Assembly: GCF_030813245.1 (NCBI RefSeq)
Contig: NZ_JAUSUA010000004.1
Span: 248,001-312,000 of the forward strand
Direction: 5' to 3'
DNA from: Alkalicoccobacillus murimartini
GTDB taxonomy: Bacteria; Bacillota; Bacilli; Bacillales; Bacillaceae_D
Length of the DNA: 64,000 nt
The notes under the pieces are model-generated. The model was not told where the DNA came from. It saw only the letters and a program-made list of their open reading frames with translations, and did not search any database. The position numbers and the translations under genes were made by a program. Below are positions 54,040-63,400 of the stretch, in pieces (within the stretch, counting starts at the first letter, position 1; every line of letters starts with the position of its first letter).

Positions 54040-55222
54040 TGCTGTATTTGTTTATTCCCTTGAGGAACATGCCTACCAATTTCACGAAAAACATCCTTTT
54101 AATCCTTTACGTCTTGAACTGACAAAAGATTTACTTGAAGCATGTGGTAGCTTAGAGGATGGTCACGTCCTACCACCTCGAAAAGCAACCAATGAAGAGA
54201 TCGCCCTTGTTCATGATCAAGCTTTTATTGACGCTGTTCAAATGGCAGGTTCAAAGCAGCTAAGTGCTGAGAAGGCACGCAGTTATGGATTAGGTACGGA
54301 TGATACACCTTTCTTTAAAGGGATGCATGATGCGGCCTCCTTTTTAGTAGGAGGAACATTAACAGCTGTTGATGCCGTGATGAGTGGCTCTGTTTCTCAT
54401 GCCCTTCATTTAGGTGGGGGTCTTCACCATGGATTTAAAGGCAAAGCTTCAGGTTTTTGCATATATAATGATTCCTCCATCGCGATTGAATATATAAAGC
54501 AAAAGTATAAAGCTCGTGTCATGTATATCGATACTGATGCTCATCATGGAGATGGTGTCCAATGGTCCTTCTATGATGATCCTGATGTTTTCACATTAAG
54601 TATTCATGAAACAGGGCGATATCTTTTTCCCGGAACTGGAAGTGTGACGGAAAAAGGGGCTGGGGAAGGATATGGTTTTAAGCTAAATATTCCATTAGAG
54701 GCGTTTACGGAAGACGACTCTTTTCTTGAAAGCTACGAGACTGCTTTTAGAGAGGCCATTGAATTCTTTAAGCCAGATGTCATTCTTACTCAAAATGGAG
54801 CCGATTCCCACTACCTAGATCCATTAACACATCTGCACACCTCCCTAAAAAGCTTTCAGTCTATCCCAAAACTTGCGCACGAACTAGCACATACTTATTG
54901 TGAGGGGCGATGGATTGCCGTAGGTGGTGGCGGATACGACCATTGGAGAGTAGTTCCACGAGCATGGGCAAGCATTTGGTTGGAAATGACCAATCAAACA
55001 CACATAAGTCAGCTACCTATTCCATCCTCTTGGATCGATCAATGGCAAGAAAAAGCGGATGTACCACTTCCATATTCATGGGGGGACCCAGCTGGAATGT
55101 TACCCGAAGTTCCTAGAAAATCGATCATTGAGACTAGAAACCAACAAACTGTAGATAAGGCATTATATTATATTCGAAACGAGAAGAGATTTCACCAATC
55201 CTCTTACTCACAAAAAAGATAA
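54026..55222 (+). CDS. acuC: Protein deacetylase AcuC
   Basis: AcuC is a zinc-dependent class I-type histone deacetylase relative that reactivates acetylated AcsA. The 398 residues have HLGGGLHHGFKGKASGFC with the His-His pair, the zinc-site YIDTDAHHGDGVQWSFYDD, LTQNGADSHYLDPLTHL and VGGGGYDHWRVVPRAW. The ATG at 54026 is preceded by GGAGAG, inside the end of acuB. Its stop codon falls within the shared terminator hairpin. Confidence 0.95.
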   Translation: MKTADAVFVYSLEEHAYQFHEKHPFNPLRLELTKDLLEACGSLEDGHVLPPRKATNEEIALVHDQAFIDAVQMAGSKQLSAEKARSYGLGTDDTPFFKGMHDAASFLVGGTLTAVDAVMSGSVSHALHLGGGLHHGFKGKASGFCIYNDSSIAIEYIKQKYKARVMYIDTDAHHGDGVQWSFYDDPDVFTLSIHETGRYLFPGTGSVTEKGAGEGYGFKLNIPLEAFTEDDSFLESYETAFREAIEFFKPDVILTQNGADSHYLDPLTHLHTSLKSFQSIPKLAHELAHTYCEGRWIAVGGGGYDHWRVVPRAWASIWLEMTNQTHISQLPIPSSWIDQWQEKADVPLPYSWGDPAGMLPEVPRKSIIETRNQQTVDKALYYIRNEKRFHQSSYSQKR

Positions 55223-55247
55223 CCTACACGTGTGTAGGTTATCTTTT
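55214..55247. terminator. Bidirectional terminator containing both stop codons
   Basis: A 16-bp perfect stem (left arm 55214-55229, right arm 55232-55247, with core AACCTACAC / GTGTAGGTT) with a two-base loop and A/T flanks. The acuC stop (55220-55222) and the mtnN stop (55239-55241) both lie inside its arms. Confidence 0.93.
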
Positions 55248-55955
55248 CCAATTATTAAGCATCTCTGAAACTAGCAAATAGGATTGTCTACTTGCCAGCT
55301 CAGTGAACTCAGTAAAACTCATGGTTGCTTCTTTATTGGCATTATCAGAAATTGCTCGAATAATCACAAACGGTCGTTCACTCATCGATGCAGCTTGGGC
55401 TACTGAAGCACCCTCCATCTCCACACAACTACCGTCAAATTCTTGACGAAGTGTTTTGGCGACTTCTACATCGGCAATAAATTGATCTCCACTTAATATC
55501 CTACCCTTAACAATTCGACAATCGAGCACCTTGGCTGCAGCCTGCTCAGCTAATTCAACTAAGGTTGAATCTGGTTCAAACACAGATGACGTCGATTGCA
55601 TTGGGATTTGTCCTCTCTTAAAACCAAGCGCCGTTGCATCGATATCATGCTGTATCGCGCTTGACGAGATAACCAAATCTCCGACATGTAAGTTTTCATC
55701 CAATGCACCCGCTATCCCAGTAAAAATGAGATGAGATACATCAAACACATCAATTAAAATTTGAGTTGTGACAGCTGCATTTACTTTACCTACTCCTGAA
55801 CGGCAAAGCACCACAGAGCACCCTTTTATTTCGCCAATATAAAACGTAATGCCTGCCCGAACGTCAATCTGTTCGGTTTTTAAGTCTAGTCGTAACTGTC
55901 GTATCTCCTCGTCCATTGCACCAATCAGACCAATTCTGTTTGTCATGTTCCCCAT
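55239..55955 (-). CDS. mtnN: 5'-methylthioadenosine/S-adenosylhomocysteine nucleosidase
   Basis: MtnN cleaves MTA and SAH to adenine and the thioribosyl sugar, removing SAM by-products. The 238 residues have the family motifs IGLIGAMDEEIRQL, GITFYIGEI, VLCRSGVGKVNAAV, FTGIAGALDE and CVEMEGASVAQAA, with Glu in VEMEG and Asp in ISDNAN as catalytic or binding residues. The ATG at 55955 is used; an ATG three codons later (55946) is nearer to the family start. It sits six bases after ccpA, unlike the B. subtilis location of mtnN. Confidence 0.93.
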   Translation of the reverse strand: MGNMTNRIGLIGAMDEEIRQLRLDLKTEQIDVRAGITFYIGEIKGCSVVLCRSGVGKVNAAVTTQILIDVFDVSHLIFTGIAGALDENLHVGDLVISSSAIQHDIDATALGFKRGQIPMQSTSSVFEPDSTLVELAEQAAAKVLDCRIVKGRILSGDQFIADVEVAKTLRQEFDGSCVEMEGASVAQAASMSERPFVIIRAISDNANKEATMSFTEFTELASRQSYLLVSEMLNNWKR

Positions 55956-55961
55956 CCAAAC

Positions 55962-56966
55962 CTAATTGTTCTTTGTAGATTGTCTAAATTCAATTCGGTG
56001 AGGCAATTGAACCGTGTGATCCGTAACTTCTTCTTTGTTCATAAACTTCGTTAACAGACGCATAGATACAGCTCCGATATCATACATTGGCTGTACAACA
56101 GTTGTCAGTGTTGGTCGTACCATGACAGATAACCTTGTGTTATCAAAACCAATTACATCAAAATCTTCAGGTACGTGATAGCCTTTATCCTGTGCTCCAT
56201 GAATGACACCAAGGGCCATTTCATCAGACGAAGCAAAAATAGCTGTAGGCATTTCTTTCATTTCAATAAAGGATTCCATTGCTTCGATTCCAGAATCGTA
56301 TGTATAGTCTCCTAGTACAATCAAATTCTCATCGAAATCAATGTTCTTATTCTCTAACGCAGAGCGATAACCAGCGAATTTTTGGAAACCATTAATTGGA
56401 TCATCAAGTGAGCCGCTAAGCATACCAATACGCTTATGCCCTTTTTCAATTAATGTCGTTACTGCATCTTCTGCTGCTTGTTTGTAATCAATGTTTACAG
56501 ATGGGAAGCTCTTTTCTTGATCAAGAGTTGCCGCTAGAACGATTGGAACAGGTGAACGCTTAAACTGCTCTGCATGCTCTTCTGTAATCTCTCCACCCAT
56601 ATAAACAATACCATCTACTTGTTTCTCTAAAAGAGTATTAATCAAATGAATTTCTTTTTCTTTGTTTTGATCAGAGTTACAAAGGATAATATTGTACTTG
56701 TACATTGTGGCAATATCTTCAATACCTCTAGCTAATTCTGAAAAGAAAATACTTGAGATATCAGGAATAATAACCCCTACTGTCGTAGTTCTTTTACTTG
56801 CAAGACCACGCGCAACCGCGTTTGGACGATAGCCAAGTTGCTCAATGGCTTCGAGTACTTTTTTTCTTGTTGTTGGTTTAACATTCGGATTTCCATTAAC
56901 AACTCTTGATACCGTTGCCATGGAAACACCAGCTTCTCGTGCTACATCATAAATTGTTGTATTCAC
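55962..56966 (-). CDS. ccpA: Catabolite control protein A
   Basis: CcpA is the global LacI-family regulator of carbon catabolite control; with HPr-Ser-P it binds cre sites. The 334-residue protein has the HTH head [21 protein letters not shown] with hinge [10 protein letters not shown], then [20 protein letters not shown] and the effector domain with [16 protein letters not shown]. It lies between aroA and acsA/acuABC, the conserved Bacillus position, which separates it from other LacI members such as RbsR in this window. Confidence 0.95.
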   Translation of the reverse strand: MNTTIYDVAREAGVSMATVSRVVNGNPNVKPTTRKKVLEAIEQLGYRPNAVARGLASKRTTTVGVIIPDISSIFFSELARGIEDIATMYKYNIILCNSDQNKEKEIHLINTLLEKQVDGIVYMGGEITEEHAEQFKRSPVPIVLAATLDQEKSFPSVNIDYKQAAEDAVTTLIEKGHKRIGMLSGSLDDPINGFQKFAGYRSALENKNIDFDENLIVLGDYTYDSGIEAMESFIEMKEMPTAIFASSDEMALGVIHGAQDKGYHVPEDFDVIGFDNTRLSVMVRPTLTTVVQPMYDIGAVSMRLLTKFMNKEEVTDHTVQLPHRIEFRQSTKNN

Positions 56967-57010
56967 ATTGATCCTCCTCGTAACATGCCTTACACCTAGT
57001 TTGTACGTTA

Positions 57011-57039
57011 ATCATACGCTACAAACCAAGCTTCCGCAA
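57011..57039 (-). promoter_or_regulatory. Sigma-A promoter of ccpA
   Basis: On the minus strand TTGCGG (57039-57034), 17 bases, TATGAT (57016-57011), about 45 bases before the start codon. Confidence 0.75.
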
Positions 57040-57202
57040 TGTCTTTCGAATTTATTCGACACTATCTGATAATTCCTCCGACATTTAAGAGAAACCACAT
57101 AATTCTTTACGTATAATACCGTTATTATTCCCTTATTTACAGCTTTATATGCTTTAATTTACCAAAAAGGTCATCATACCATTTTAATCCTCTTACATAG
57201 GA

Positions 57203-57235
57203 AAAGCAACCCACTTCCATCGAAGGGGCTGCTTT
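57203..57235 (-). terminator. Terminator after aroA
   Basis: An imperfect 14-bp stem (AAAGCAGCCCCTTC with GAAGTGGGTTGCTTT on the minus strand) and four-base loop, followed by TTTT. The rest of 57040-57202 shows nothing supportable. Confidence 0.8.
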
Positions 57236-57244
57236 AAAAACTTA

Positions 57245-58321
57245 TTAATTCTTATATAATCCTGAAGCAGTTAACTCATCAATAAACGTGTTGAACGTTG
57301 GGATATCCATTTGCTGTGCCGAATCAGATAATGCAACAGCTGGATCTGGATGTACCTCTGCCATCACCGCATCCGCACCAATCGCAAAGGCAGCTTTAGC
57401 TGTAGGAAGAAGAAGGTCTCTTCTACCTGTAGAGTGTGTTACGTCTACAAGAACAGGTAAGTGTGTTTCTTGTTTAAGAATTGGTACTGCTGAGATATCT
57501 AAGGTGTTACGTGTAGCCTTCTCATATGTGCGAATTCCACGCTCACAAAGCATAATTTGGCTATTCCCTTTAGAAACAATGTACTCTGCTGCATGAATGA
57601 ACTCTTCAATCGTTGCAGATAGTCCACGCTTAAGTAATACAGGCTTGTTCACTGAGCCAGCTGCTTTTAGAAGCTCAAAGTTCTGCATGTTACGTGCACC
57701 AATTTGAATAACATCAATATACTCAACGGCCATTTCAATATCAGATGGACTAACAATTTCACTAATAACAACCATGTCTTGTTCCTTCGCTACACGTTGT
57801 AAGATCTGAAGTCCTTCAAGTCCAAGCCCTTGGAAGTCATATGGAGAAGTTCTAGGTTTGAACGCTCCACCCCGAAGAAGTTTTAGTCCTCTTGCTTTCA
57901 TAGCTTTTGCAACTGCCGTTACTTGCTCATAACTTTCAACCGCACATGGTCCCATAATAAGACGCTGTTGACCGTCACCAATTGCTTCTCCTTTAAGATC
58001 TACAATGGTATTTTCTTTCTGTTTCTTTCTTGATACGAGTAGTGCTTTACTGTTGTCTTCTTCTTGAAGCTCAAGTCCTGCTTTGAAAATTTGTTTAAAT
58101 AGATGCTGTAGAGTACTTGTTTCAAAAGGTCCTTCATTGTGATCTGCGATATGATCTAGCATTTTCCGTTCTCTAACCGGATCAAAACGGTTGACCCCAG
58201 ACTCACGTTTAACTGTCCCAATTTTTTGTACTAGACCTGCACGCTCATTTATTAAAGATAATAACTTTAAGTTTACGTCATCTAGCTCTGATCTTAGCTG
58301 TTCTAATTGTTCGTTACTCAT
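57245..58321 (-). CDS. aroA: Chorismate mutase / DAHP synthase fusion
   Basis: The enzyme makes 3-deoxy-D-arabino-heptulosonate 7-phosphate, the entry step to aromatic amino acids, and its N-terminal chorismate mutase domain (about residues 1-90, [27 protein letters not shown]) acts as the feedback sensor. The DAHP synthase part has [46 protein letters not shown] and [16 protein letters not shown]. subtilis calls this gene aroA (elsewhere aroG or aroF). GGAGGAG precedes the ATG. Confidence 0.96.
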   Translation of the reverse strand: MSNEQLEQLRSELDDVNLKLLSLINERAGLVQKIGTVKRESGVNRFDPVRERKMLDHIADHNEGPFETSTLQHLFKQIFKAGLELQEEDNSKALLVSRKKQKENTIVDLKGEAIGDGQQRLIMGPCAVESYEQVTAVAKAMKARGLKLLRGGAFKPRTSPYDFQGLGLEGLQILQRVAKEQDMVVISEIVSPSDIEMAVEYIDVIQIGARNMQNFELLKAAGSVNKPVLLKRGLSATIEEFIHAAEYIVSKGNSQIMLCERGIRTYEKATRNTLDISAVPILKQETHLPVLVDVTHSTGRRDLLLPTAKAAFAIGADAVMAEVHPDPAVALSDSAQQMDIPTFNTFIDELTASGLYKN

Positions 58322-58511
58322 ATCTTCTCCACTCCTTCAAAAAATAAGTTCTCTTTAACTTAGATTCATTATAAATGATGTGATCATGAATGTCACGGAA
58401 TTTCTCTTTATTTCTTAGACGCTTTTAAGCGCTAAAGCGAATATTGATTTCTATATACCTTTTCTTGCTTTTTTCTAGTAAAATAGAAGTAGTTCAATTG
58501 AAAGGTAATAG

Positions 58512-60677
58512 GTGATTACATTGGAATTAGATTCTCCTACATTGTTTGCCCTGGATATTGGTACACGCTCTGTTGTTGGACTCCTGCTTAGACAACGAGG
58601 AACCCAACATGAGCTGATTGATATTGAAATCATGGAGCATGAAGAACGATCTATGCTTGATGGTCAAATACATAATATCCCTGCTGTGGCATCCGTTATT
58701 AAAGCAGTTAAAAACAAACTTGAAGAAAGACATTATCCTTTAGAAAAAGCATGTGTAGCTGCGGCTGGACGTTCTTTATTAACCAAGAGAGCCACATACT
58801 CAGTACGATTAGATGAACAATTGTTGCATACACGAGAAGATCTTCTTAACCTTGAGTTAAGTGCTGTTGGACAAGCACAATATCAATTATCATTAGAATC
58901 TGATGATACATCTGCCTCTCGCTATGATTGTGTAGGGTATTCAGTTCTTGAATATCGCTTAGATGGAACGCCTATCGGTAGCTTACTTCAGCAAAATGGG
59001 AAGGAAGCAGAAATTGAAATCATTGCTACGTTTTTACCCAAAGTTGTTGTGGAGTCTTTGTTGCAAGCCTTACATCAAGTTGGGCTGCAACTTGAAGCTC
59101 TTACGCTGGAACCTATTGCAGCAATCGATGTATTAATTCCTGCTTCGATGCGTCGCTTAAATGTCGCGCTTGTTGACATTGGAGCAGGGACATCTGATAT
59201 TGCACTTACCGCTAATGGTAGTGTCCAAGCGTATGGAATGGTTCCAACAGCTGGTGATGAGATTACCGAAGCACTCAGTGATCATTACCTGCTTGATTTT
59301 CCAGAAGCAGAAAAAATTAAAAGACAGTCTCTTGAAACGGATAAAATTTCAATGACTGATATTCTAGGTCTTACAACGGACTACACTAGTTCAGAACTAT
59401 TTGAGCCAATTACACCAAGCATTCAACACTTAGCCCACACTATAGCAAATGAAATTCTTGAATTAAATGGGAAACCACCTAAGGCCGTTATGTTAGTTGG
59501 GGGCGGCAGTCAAACGCCGATGCTTCCACAAATGCTAGCTAAAGCTTTACAGCTGCCACCAGAACGCGTTGCCGTTCGTGGCATTGATGCGATTCAGAAT
59601 TTCATTGCATTAGACCCTGACTTAATGGGGCCAGAACTCGTTACGCCTGTTGGAATTGCGATTGCAGCTAAACAAAATCCCATTCATTATGTCAGTGTGC
59701 AAGTGAATGACAGGACGTTACGTTTATTTGATGCAAAAGAACTGACGATTGGAGATGCTTTTGTCTCCGCGGGCATTGACGTTGTCAAACAATACGGAAA
59801 ACCCGGCTTTGCGATTGTTGTAAAAGTTAATGGCAATCTTGTATCCATACCAGGGCACCCAGGAAAAGCACCTACTATATGCAAAAATGGTCAACCTGCA
59901 CTTATTTCAGATTTAATAAAAGAAGGCGATCAGCTGACCATAAAAAAAGGGGAAGATGGAACTCCCCCAATTGCGACCATTGGTGATGTCATTGAACAGT
60001 CGGCTGTCTTTACTTGCCAAGTAAATGAGCATCTGTATGAATTAACAGCCGAAATTAGGAGAAACGGTCAACGTGCTGATCTTAACCAACAACTAATTGA
60101 TCGCGATGAGATTATCATTGGGACCAACTATTCATTACGTGATATTTTACTAAAAAACAAGTTTAATACAGAGTGGTTTAAACCGACAAAAATTAAAGTT
60201 GATGGTCAAGATCAGAGTATTTTACATCGTAAAACAAAGTTGCTTGTTAATGGACGTGCAGTTCATTTAGATCATGCGATAAAACAAGGAGATCACATTA
60301 CTGTGGATCATCCTGATAAGGGTGATCCTAGTATCACTGCCGATGATGTACGACACCACCTTGGAAATACACAGCAATCTATCGAAATCTTATTTAATTC
60401 AGAGCGACTACGATTAAATAAAAATACAACTGAGCTCTATCGATCATCTGAGAAAATGTCTGCAGAAACTGCTGTAAACCACGATGATTCTATCGTAACC
60501 CAATCAGAAGATTTGACTCCATTTGTTATTCAAGATCTTTTTGCCGTAACAGATATTCAAATCCCAACAGGACCTAACCAGACGTTTTCACTAACGTGTA
60601 ATCAACAAACAGCTGAATTTACAGCAGTAATTAACCATGGGGATACAATTGAATTATCCTTTTCAAGATTAAAATGA
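58512..60677 (+). CDS. FtsA-like ATPase with repeated beta-grasp-like C-terminal domains
   Basis: The first 380 residues have the actin-like ATPase fold of FtsA: FALDIGTRSVVGLLL (phosphate 1), VALVDIGAGTSDIALT (phosphate 2, near residue 218) and VMLVGGGSQTPMLPQML (adenosine motif, near 330). The C-terminal 330 residues are not FtsA-like. They hold about four repeats with the shape VxVNGxxV...IKEGDxLTI (around 437, 503, 575 and 695), like beta-grasp or SLBB-type modules. No membrane helix or FtsA-type amphipathic tail is evident. The GTG at 58512 has AAAGG six bases upstream; a TTG at 58521 is possible. It is a single gene between aroA and ytxH. The cell role is unknown; it is not the main ftsA. 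Confidence 0.8.
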   Translation: MITLELDSPTLFALDIGTRSVVGLLLRQRGTQHELIDIEIMEHEERSMLDGQIHNIPAVASVIKAVKNKLEERHYPLEKACVAAAGRSLLTKRATYSVRLDEQLLHTREDLLNLELSAVGQAQYQLSLESDDTSASRYDCVGYSVLEYRLDGTPIGSLLQQNGKEAEIEIIATFLPKVVVESLLQALHQVGLQLEALTLEPIAAIDVLIPASMRRLNVALVDIGAGTSDIALTANGSVQAYGMVPTAGDEITEALSDHYLLDFPEAEKIKRQSLETDKISMTDILGLTTDYTSSELFEPITPSIQHLAHTIANEILELNGKPPKAVMLVGGGSQTPMLPQMLAKALQLPPERVAVRGIDAIQNFIALDPDLMGPELVTPVGIAIAAKQNPIHYVSVQVNDRTLRLFDAKELTIGDAFVSAGIDVVKQYGKPGFAIVVKVNGNLVSIPGHPGKAPTICKNGQPALISDLIKEGDQLTIKKGEDGTPPIATIGDVIEQSAVFTCQVNEHLYELTAEIRRNGQRADLNQQLIDRDEIIIGTNYSLRDILLKNKFNTEWFKPTKIKVDGQDQSILHRKTKLLVNGRAVHLDHAIKQGDHITVDHPDKGDPSITADDVRHHLGNTQQSIEILFNSERLRLNKNTTELYRSSEKMSAETAVNHDDSIVTQSEDLTPFVIQDLFAVTDIQIPTGPNQTFSLTCNQQTAEFTAVINHGDTIELSFSRLK

Positions 60678-60681
60678 TAAA

Positions 60682-60717
60682 AAAGGCGCACCAGCATCTA
60701 AGAGCTGGTACGCCTTT
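60682..60717. terminator. Bidirectional terminator between the FtsA-like gene and ytxH
   Basis: A 14-bp stem (AAAGGCGCACCAGC with GCTGGTACGCCTTT, one mismatch) with A and T runs outside. Confidence 0.92.
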
Positions 60718-60726
60718 ATTTTTTGT

Positions 60727-61176
60727 TTATTTTAGATTCTTCTTTTCTTGTTCAACCTTTTTTTCTAGGTCATCTACTTCAGATTTAACTGTTTGAGAAA
60801 CCTTAGAACTTGAATCCTTAACTTCGCTTGTTAAGTCATCTGTTAATGCAGATACATTCTCTTTTGCAATATCTGCCTCAGTCTTAATGCCACCAGCTAC
60901 TTCTTTCACTTTATCTGCAACTTGGTTTGATTGTTCTGAAACGGTTTTTGCAATGTTTGAAGACTTCTCTTTAGCAATTGAAGCCCACTCATTTCCTTTA
61001 TCATAAGCACTTGAAGTGATTTCCGTTGTTTTTGCTTTTGCAATTGAAGCTTGCTCTCCAAGATCATTACGAAGTTCTTTACCAGACTTAGGTGCTAAAA
61101 ATAGAGCAGTAGTTGCCCCTACAATTCCACCGATTAGTGTTCCAATTAGAAAATCCTTTGTATTAATGTCTCCCAT
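60727..61176 (-). CDS. ytxH: YtxH-family general stress protein
   Basis: The 149 residues start with the YtxH domain: one membrane helix with FLIGTLIGGIVGATTALFLAP and then KSGKELRNDLGEQA. The rest is an amphipathic, Ala/Lys/Glu/Ser-rich helical region resembling stress-protective LEA-like sequences. It overlaps ytxG by 14 bases. In B. subtilis ytxGHJ is part of the sigma-B general stress regulon, and a sigma-B promoter is present here. ytxJ does not follow. Confidence 0.9.
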   Translation of the reverse strand: MGDINTKDFLIGTLIGGIVGATTALFLAPKSGKELRNDLGEQASIAKAKTTEITSSAYDKGNEWASIAKEKSSNIAKTVSEQSNQVADKVKEVAGGIKTEADIAKENVSALTDDLTSEVKDSSSKVSQTVKSEVDDLEKKVEQEKKNLK

Positions 61177-61633
61177 GATTAATTCCTCCTTGAGTTTTTA
61201 TTGGTTCGTCGAGAGTCTGTTTTCTTAACTTAAACTTCGTATACAAATCAAGGGCTGTTGTCCCCCAATTTACAGCTTTAGCTATGTTCTCAGATTGTTC
61301 AACCGTTTGGCTTGAAACAGTGTTAGACACTTGCCTAATTGATTGGTTGAACTGAGTCACAGATTGCCCTAAATCTTTTACTGATGTGAATAATGTATTC
61401 ACTGCTTCAGTCTTTTGCTGAATATCATCAGCAAGTCGATTAGTCTTATGAAGTAGTTGTTCTGTCTCGCTTGTAATACCATTTACTTGTTTCTCTAAAT
61501 TGGCAACGGTATTAGCTGTATGCTCAAGCGTACGATTGGCTGATCGCAGCGTTCGAACAAGAAAAATAACTAATACTGCAAAAGCAACTGCTGCTACCAG
61601 GGCACTTATGTACAAAAGAATTGCCCAATCCAT
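61163..61633 (-). CDS. ytxG: YtxG-family general stress protein
   Basis: The 156-residue DUF948-type protein has an N-terminal membrane helix (LLYISALVAAVAFAVLVIFLV) followed by a long coiled coil with heptad spacing (ANTVANLEKQVNGITSETEQ). The ATG at 61633 is used because GGAGGAGGG lies just upstream; six earlier codons cover that site. It is first in the operon with ytxH and sits about 20 bases after a sigma-B start site. Confidence 0.9.
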   Translation of the reverse strand: MDWAILLYISALVAAVAFAVLVIFLVRTLRSANRTLEHTANTVANLEKQVNGITSETEQLLHKTNRLADDIQQKTEAVNTLFTSVKDLGQSVTQFNQSIRQVSNTVSSQTVEQSENIAKAVNWGTTALDLYTKFKLRKQTLDEPIKTQGGINHGRH

Positions 61634-61660
61634 GATGTATCCCTCCTCCATATCAAAGAT

Positions 61661-61686
61661 TTACCCATTACGCTTCATGATTAAAC
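61661..61686 (-). promoter_or_regulatory. Sigma-B promoter of ytxGH
   Basis: On the minus strand GTTTAA (61686-61681), 14 bases and GGGTAA (61666-61661). This matches the sigma-B consensus GTTTAA-N12-15-GGGWAW, as known for B. subtilis ytxG. Confidence 0.88.
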
Positions 61687-61802
61687 ATAAGCGCATGGAT
61701 ATATATTCGACATTTTTTTTGATTATCCTTTATCTTACCCCATTTATGCGTTTTTTTATAATTTAAATTAATTTTTTAAAAAGTATCGCTTAATCAAAAA
61801 TA

Positions 61803-61837
61803 AGGTGTAAGGAGAAAAACGTACTCTCCTTACACCT
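61803..61837 (-). terminator. Terminator after murC
   Basis: A perfect 12-bp stem AGGTGTAAGGAG / CTCCTTACACCT with an 11-base loop, followed by TTATTTTTG on the minus strand. Confidence 0.92.
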
Positions 61838-61842
61838 ATTAT

Positions 61843-63144
61843 TTATTGCTTAACTAAATGTTCGTATTTCTTTTGGAATTTCTGAATATCACCTGCACCC
61901 ATAAACAACAGCACGCTGTTAGAGTGTTTAGTCAAAACAGAAACTTCTTCTTCTGAGAGTAGTTCCGATTGAGGAATTAACTGCTGTAGATGTCCAATCG
62001 TTAAGCTACCTTTATCTTCTCTTGCAGATCCAAAAATATCACACAAATAAACTGAGTCTGCTTTTGAAAGGGCTTCTGCAAATTCATCAAGGAATGTTTT
62101 AGTACGCGTAAATGTGTGTGGTTGAAAAATAGCTACCACTTCACGATCACTATATTTCTTTCTAGCTGCTTCAATCGTAACGGCAATTTCTGTTGGATGA
62201 TGTGCATAATCATCAATTAGAATTTGTCTTCCGAAATGTTGCTCACTGAATCGGCGTTTTACCCCATCAAATGTTTGAAGGTGTTTAGCAAGCGCTTCTG
62301 CAGACACTCCCTCATAATGACAGATCGCAATGACAGCCAATGCATTTAATACGCTATGATTTCCGAAACCAGGAATTGTAAATGTACCATATAAGCTGTT
62401 ACGGACATATACGTCAAACGTAGTTCCATTCTCACCACTTACCACATTATAAGCTTGGAAGTCATTATGCTCTTTGAAACCATAATAGACAACAGGGACA
62501 TTCGCATGAATACTTTGCAGATATTCGTCATCTCCACAGGCAATGATCGCTTTGTTCACTTGTTTCGCCATTTCCTGGAATGCATTAAACACATCATGAA
62601 CATCTTTAAAATAATCCGGATGATCAAAATCAATGTTTGTCATGACACAGTAATCAGGCTTGTAATTTAAAAAGTGACGGCGATATTCACATGCTTCAAA
62701 TACAAAATACTTTGAATCTTCCTCTCCCTTACCTGTTCCATCCCCTATTAAGTAGGAAACTGGATGGACTGATCCCAACACATGGGATAATAAACCGGTT
62801 GTTGAGGTTTTTCCATGGGAGCCTGTTACAGCAACACTAGTAAATTGATTAATAAACCGACCGAGAAAAGATGGATACTGCTCAATTTCGATTCCTTTTT
62901 GGGCAGCTTCTTGAAGTTCAATGTGGTCTTCATTGTAGGCTGCAGAAACAATGATTTTTTGATTTTCTTTAATATTTGCCTTATCGAAGGGTAATAGTGG
63001 AATCCCTTTTTGTTCAAGAGGTTTTTGGGTGAAGAACGTTTTATCAACATCTGAACCTTGTACATTATAATTCATATCATGTAGGATTTGAGCCAGAGCA
63101 CTCATCCCTGATCCTTTTATTCCAACAAAATGAAAATTGCTCAT
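61843..63144 (-). CDS. murC: UDP-N-acetylmuramate--L-alanine ligase
   Basis: MurC adds L-alanine to UDP-MurNAc in peptidoglycan synthesis. The 433-residue Mur ligase has the N-terminal UDP-binding motif [16 protein letters not shown], the P-loop [16 protein letters not shown] near residue 108, [11 protein letters not shown], the conserved [10 protein letters not shown] and [23 protein letters not shown] lies eight bases before the ATG. As in B. subtilis the gene follows sftA and precedes ytxG. Confidence 0.97.
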   Translation of the reverse strand: MSNFHFVGIKGSGMSALAQILHDMNYNVQGSDVDKTFFTQKPLEQKGIPLLPFDKANIKENQKIIVSAAYNEDHIELQEAAQKGIEIEQYPSFLGRFINQFTSVAVTGSHGKTSTTGLLSHVLGSVHPVSYLIGDGTGKGEEDSKYFVFEACEYRRHFLNYKPDYCVMTNIDFDHPDYFKDVHDVFNAFQEMAKQVNKAIIACGDDEYLQSIHANVPVVYYGFKEHNDFQAYNVVSGENGTTFDVYVRNSLYGTFTIPGFGNHSVLNALAVIAICHYEGVSAEALAKHLQTFDGVKRRFSEQHFGRQILIDDYAHHPTEIAVTIEAARKKYSDREVVAIFQPHTFTRTKTFLDEFAEALSKADSVYLCDIFGSAREDKGSLTIGHLQQLIPQSELLSEEEVSVLTKHSNSVLLFMGAGDIQKFQKKYEHLVKQ

Positions 63145-63400
63145 AGGTAAACCTCCCCGCTGCCTCTCTTATTATTTCAACTATAAAGTGAGAAGTAGCG
63201 TTCATTCATTTTTTTATATTATTTGAGTACATCATCGTATGATTTCCAGGCTCACGCCTATCTTTCCCATTCGCTTGATTCTATCCATTACTATATGTGC
63301 CATGCTTGTAAAAAGACTCTGACAACCTACTCCACTGATTCGCAACGTTCACGAACATTCTCTATACTATAGAACAAGTTAGGATTAGACAAGAGCCTTC
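63145..63400. other. Spacer between sftA and murC
   Basis: About 255 bases without a supportable gene. No strong terminator for sftA or promoter for murC could be assigned by eye. Confidence 0.5.
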
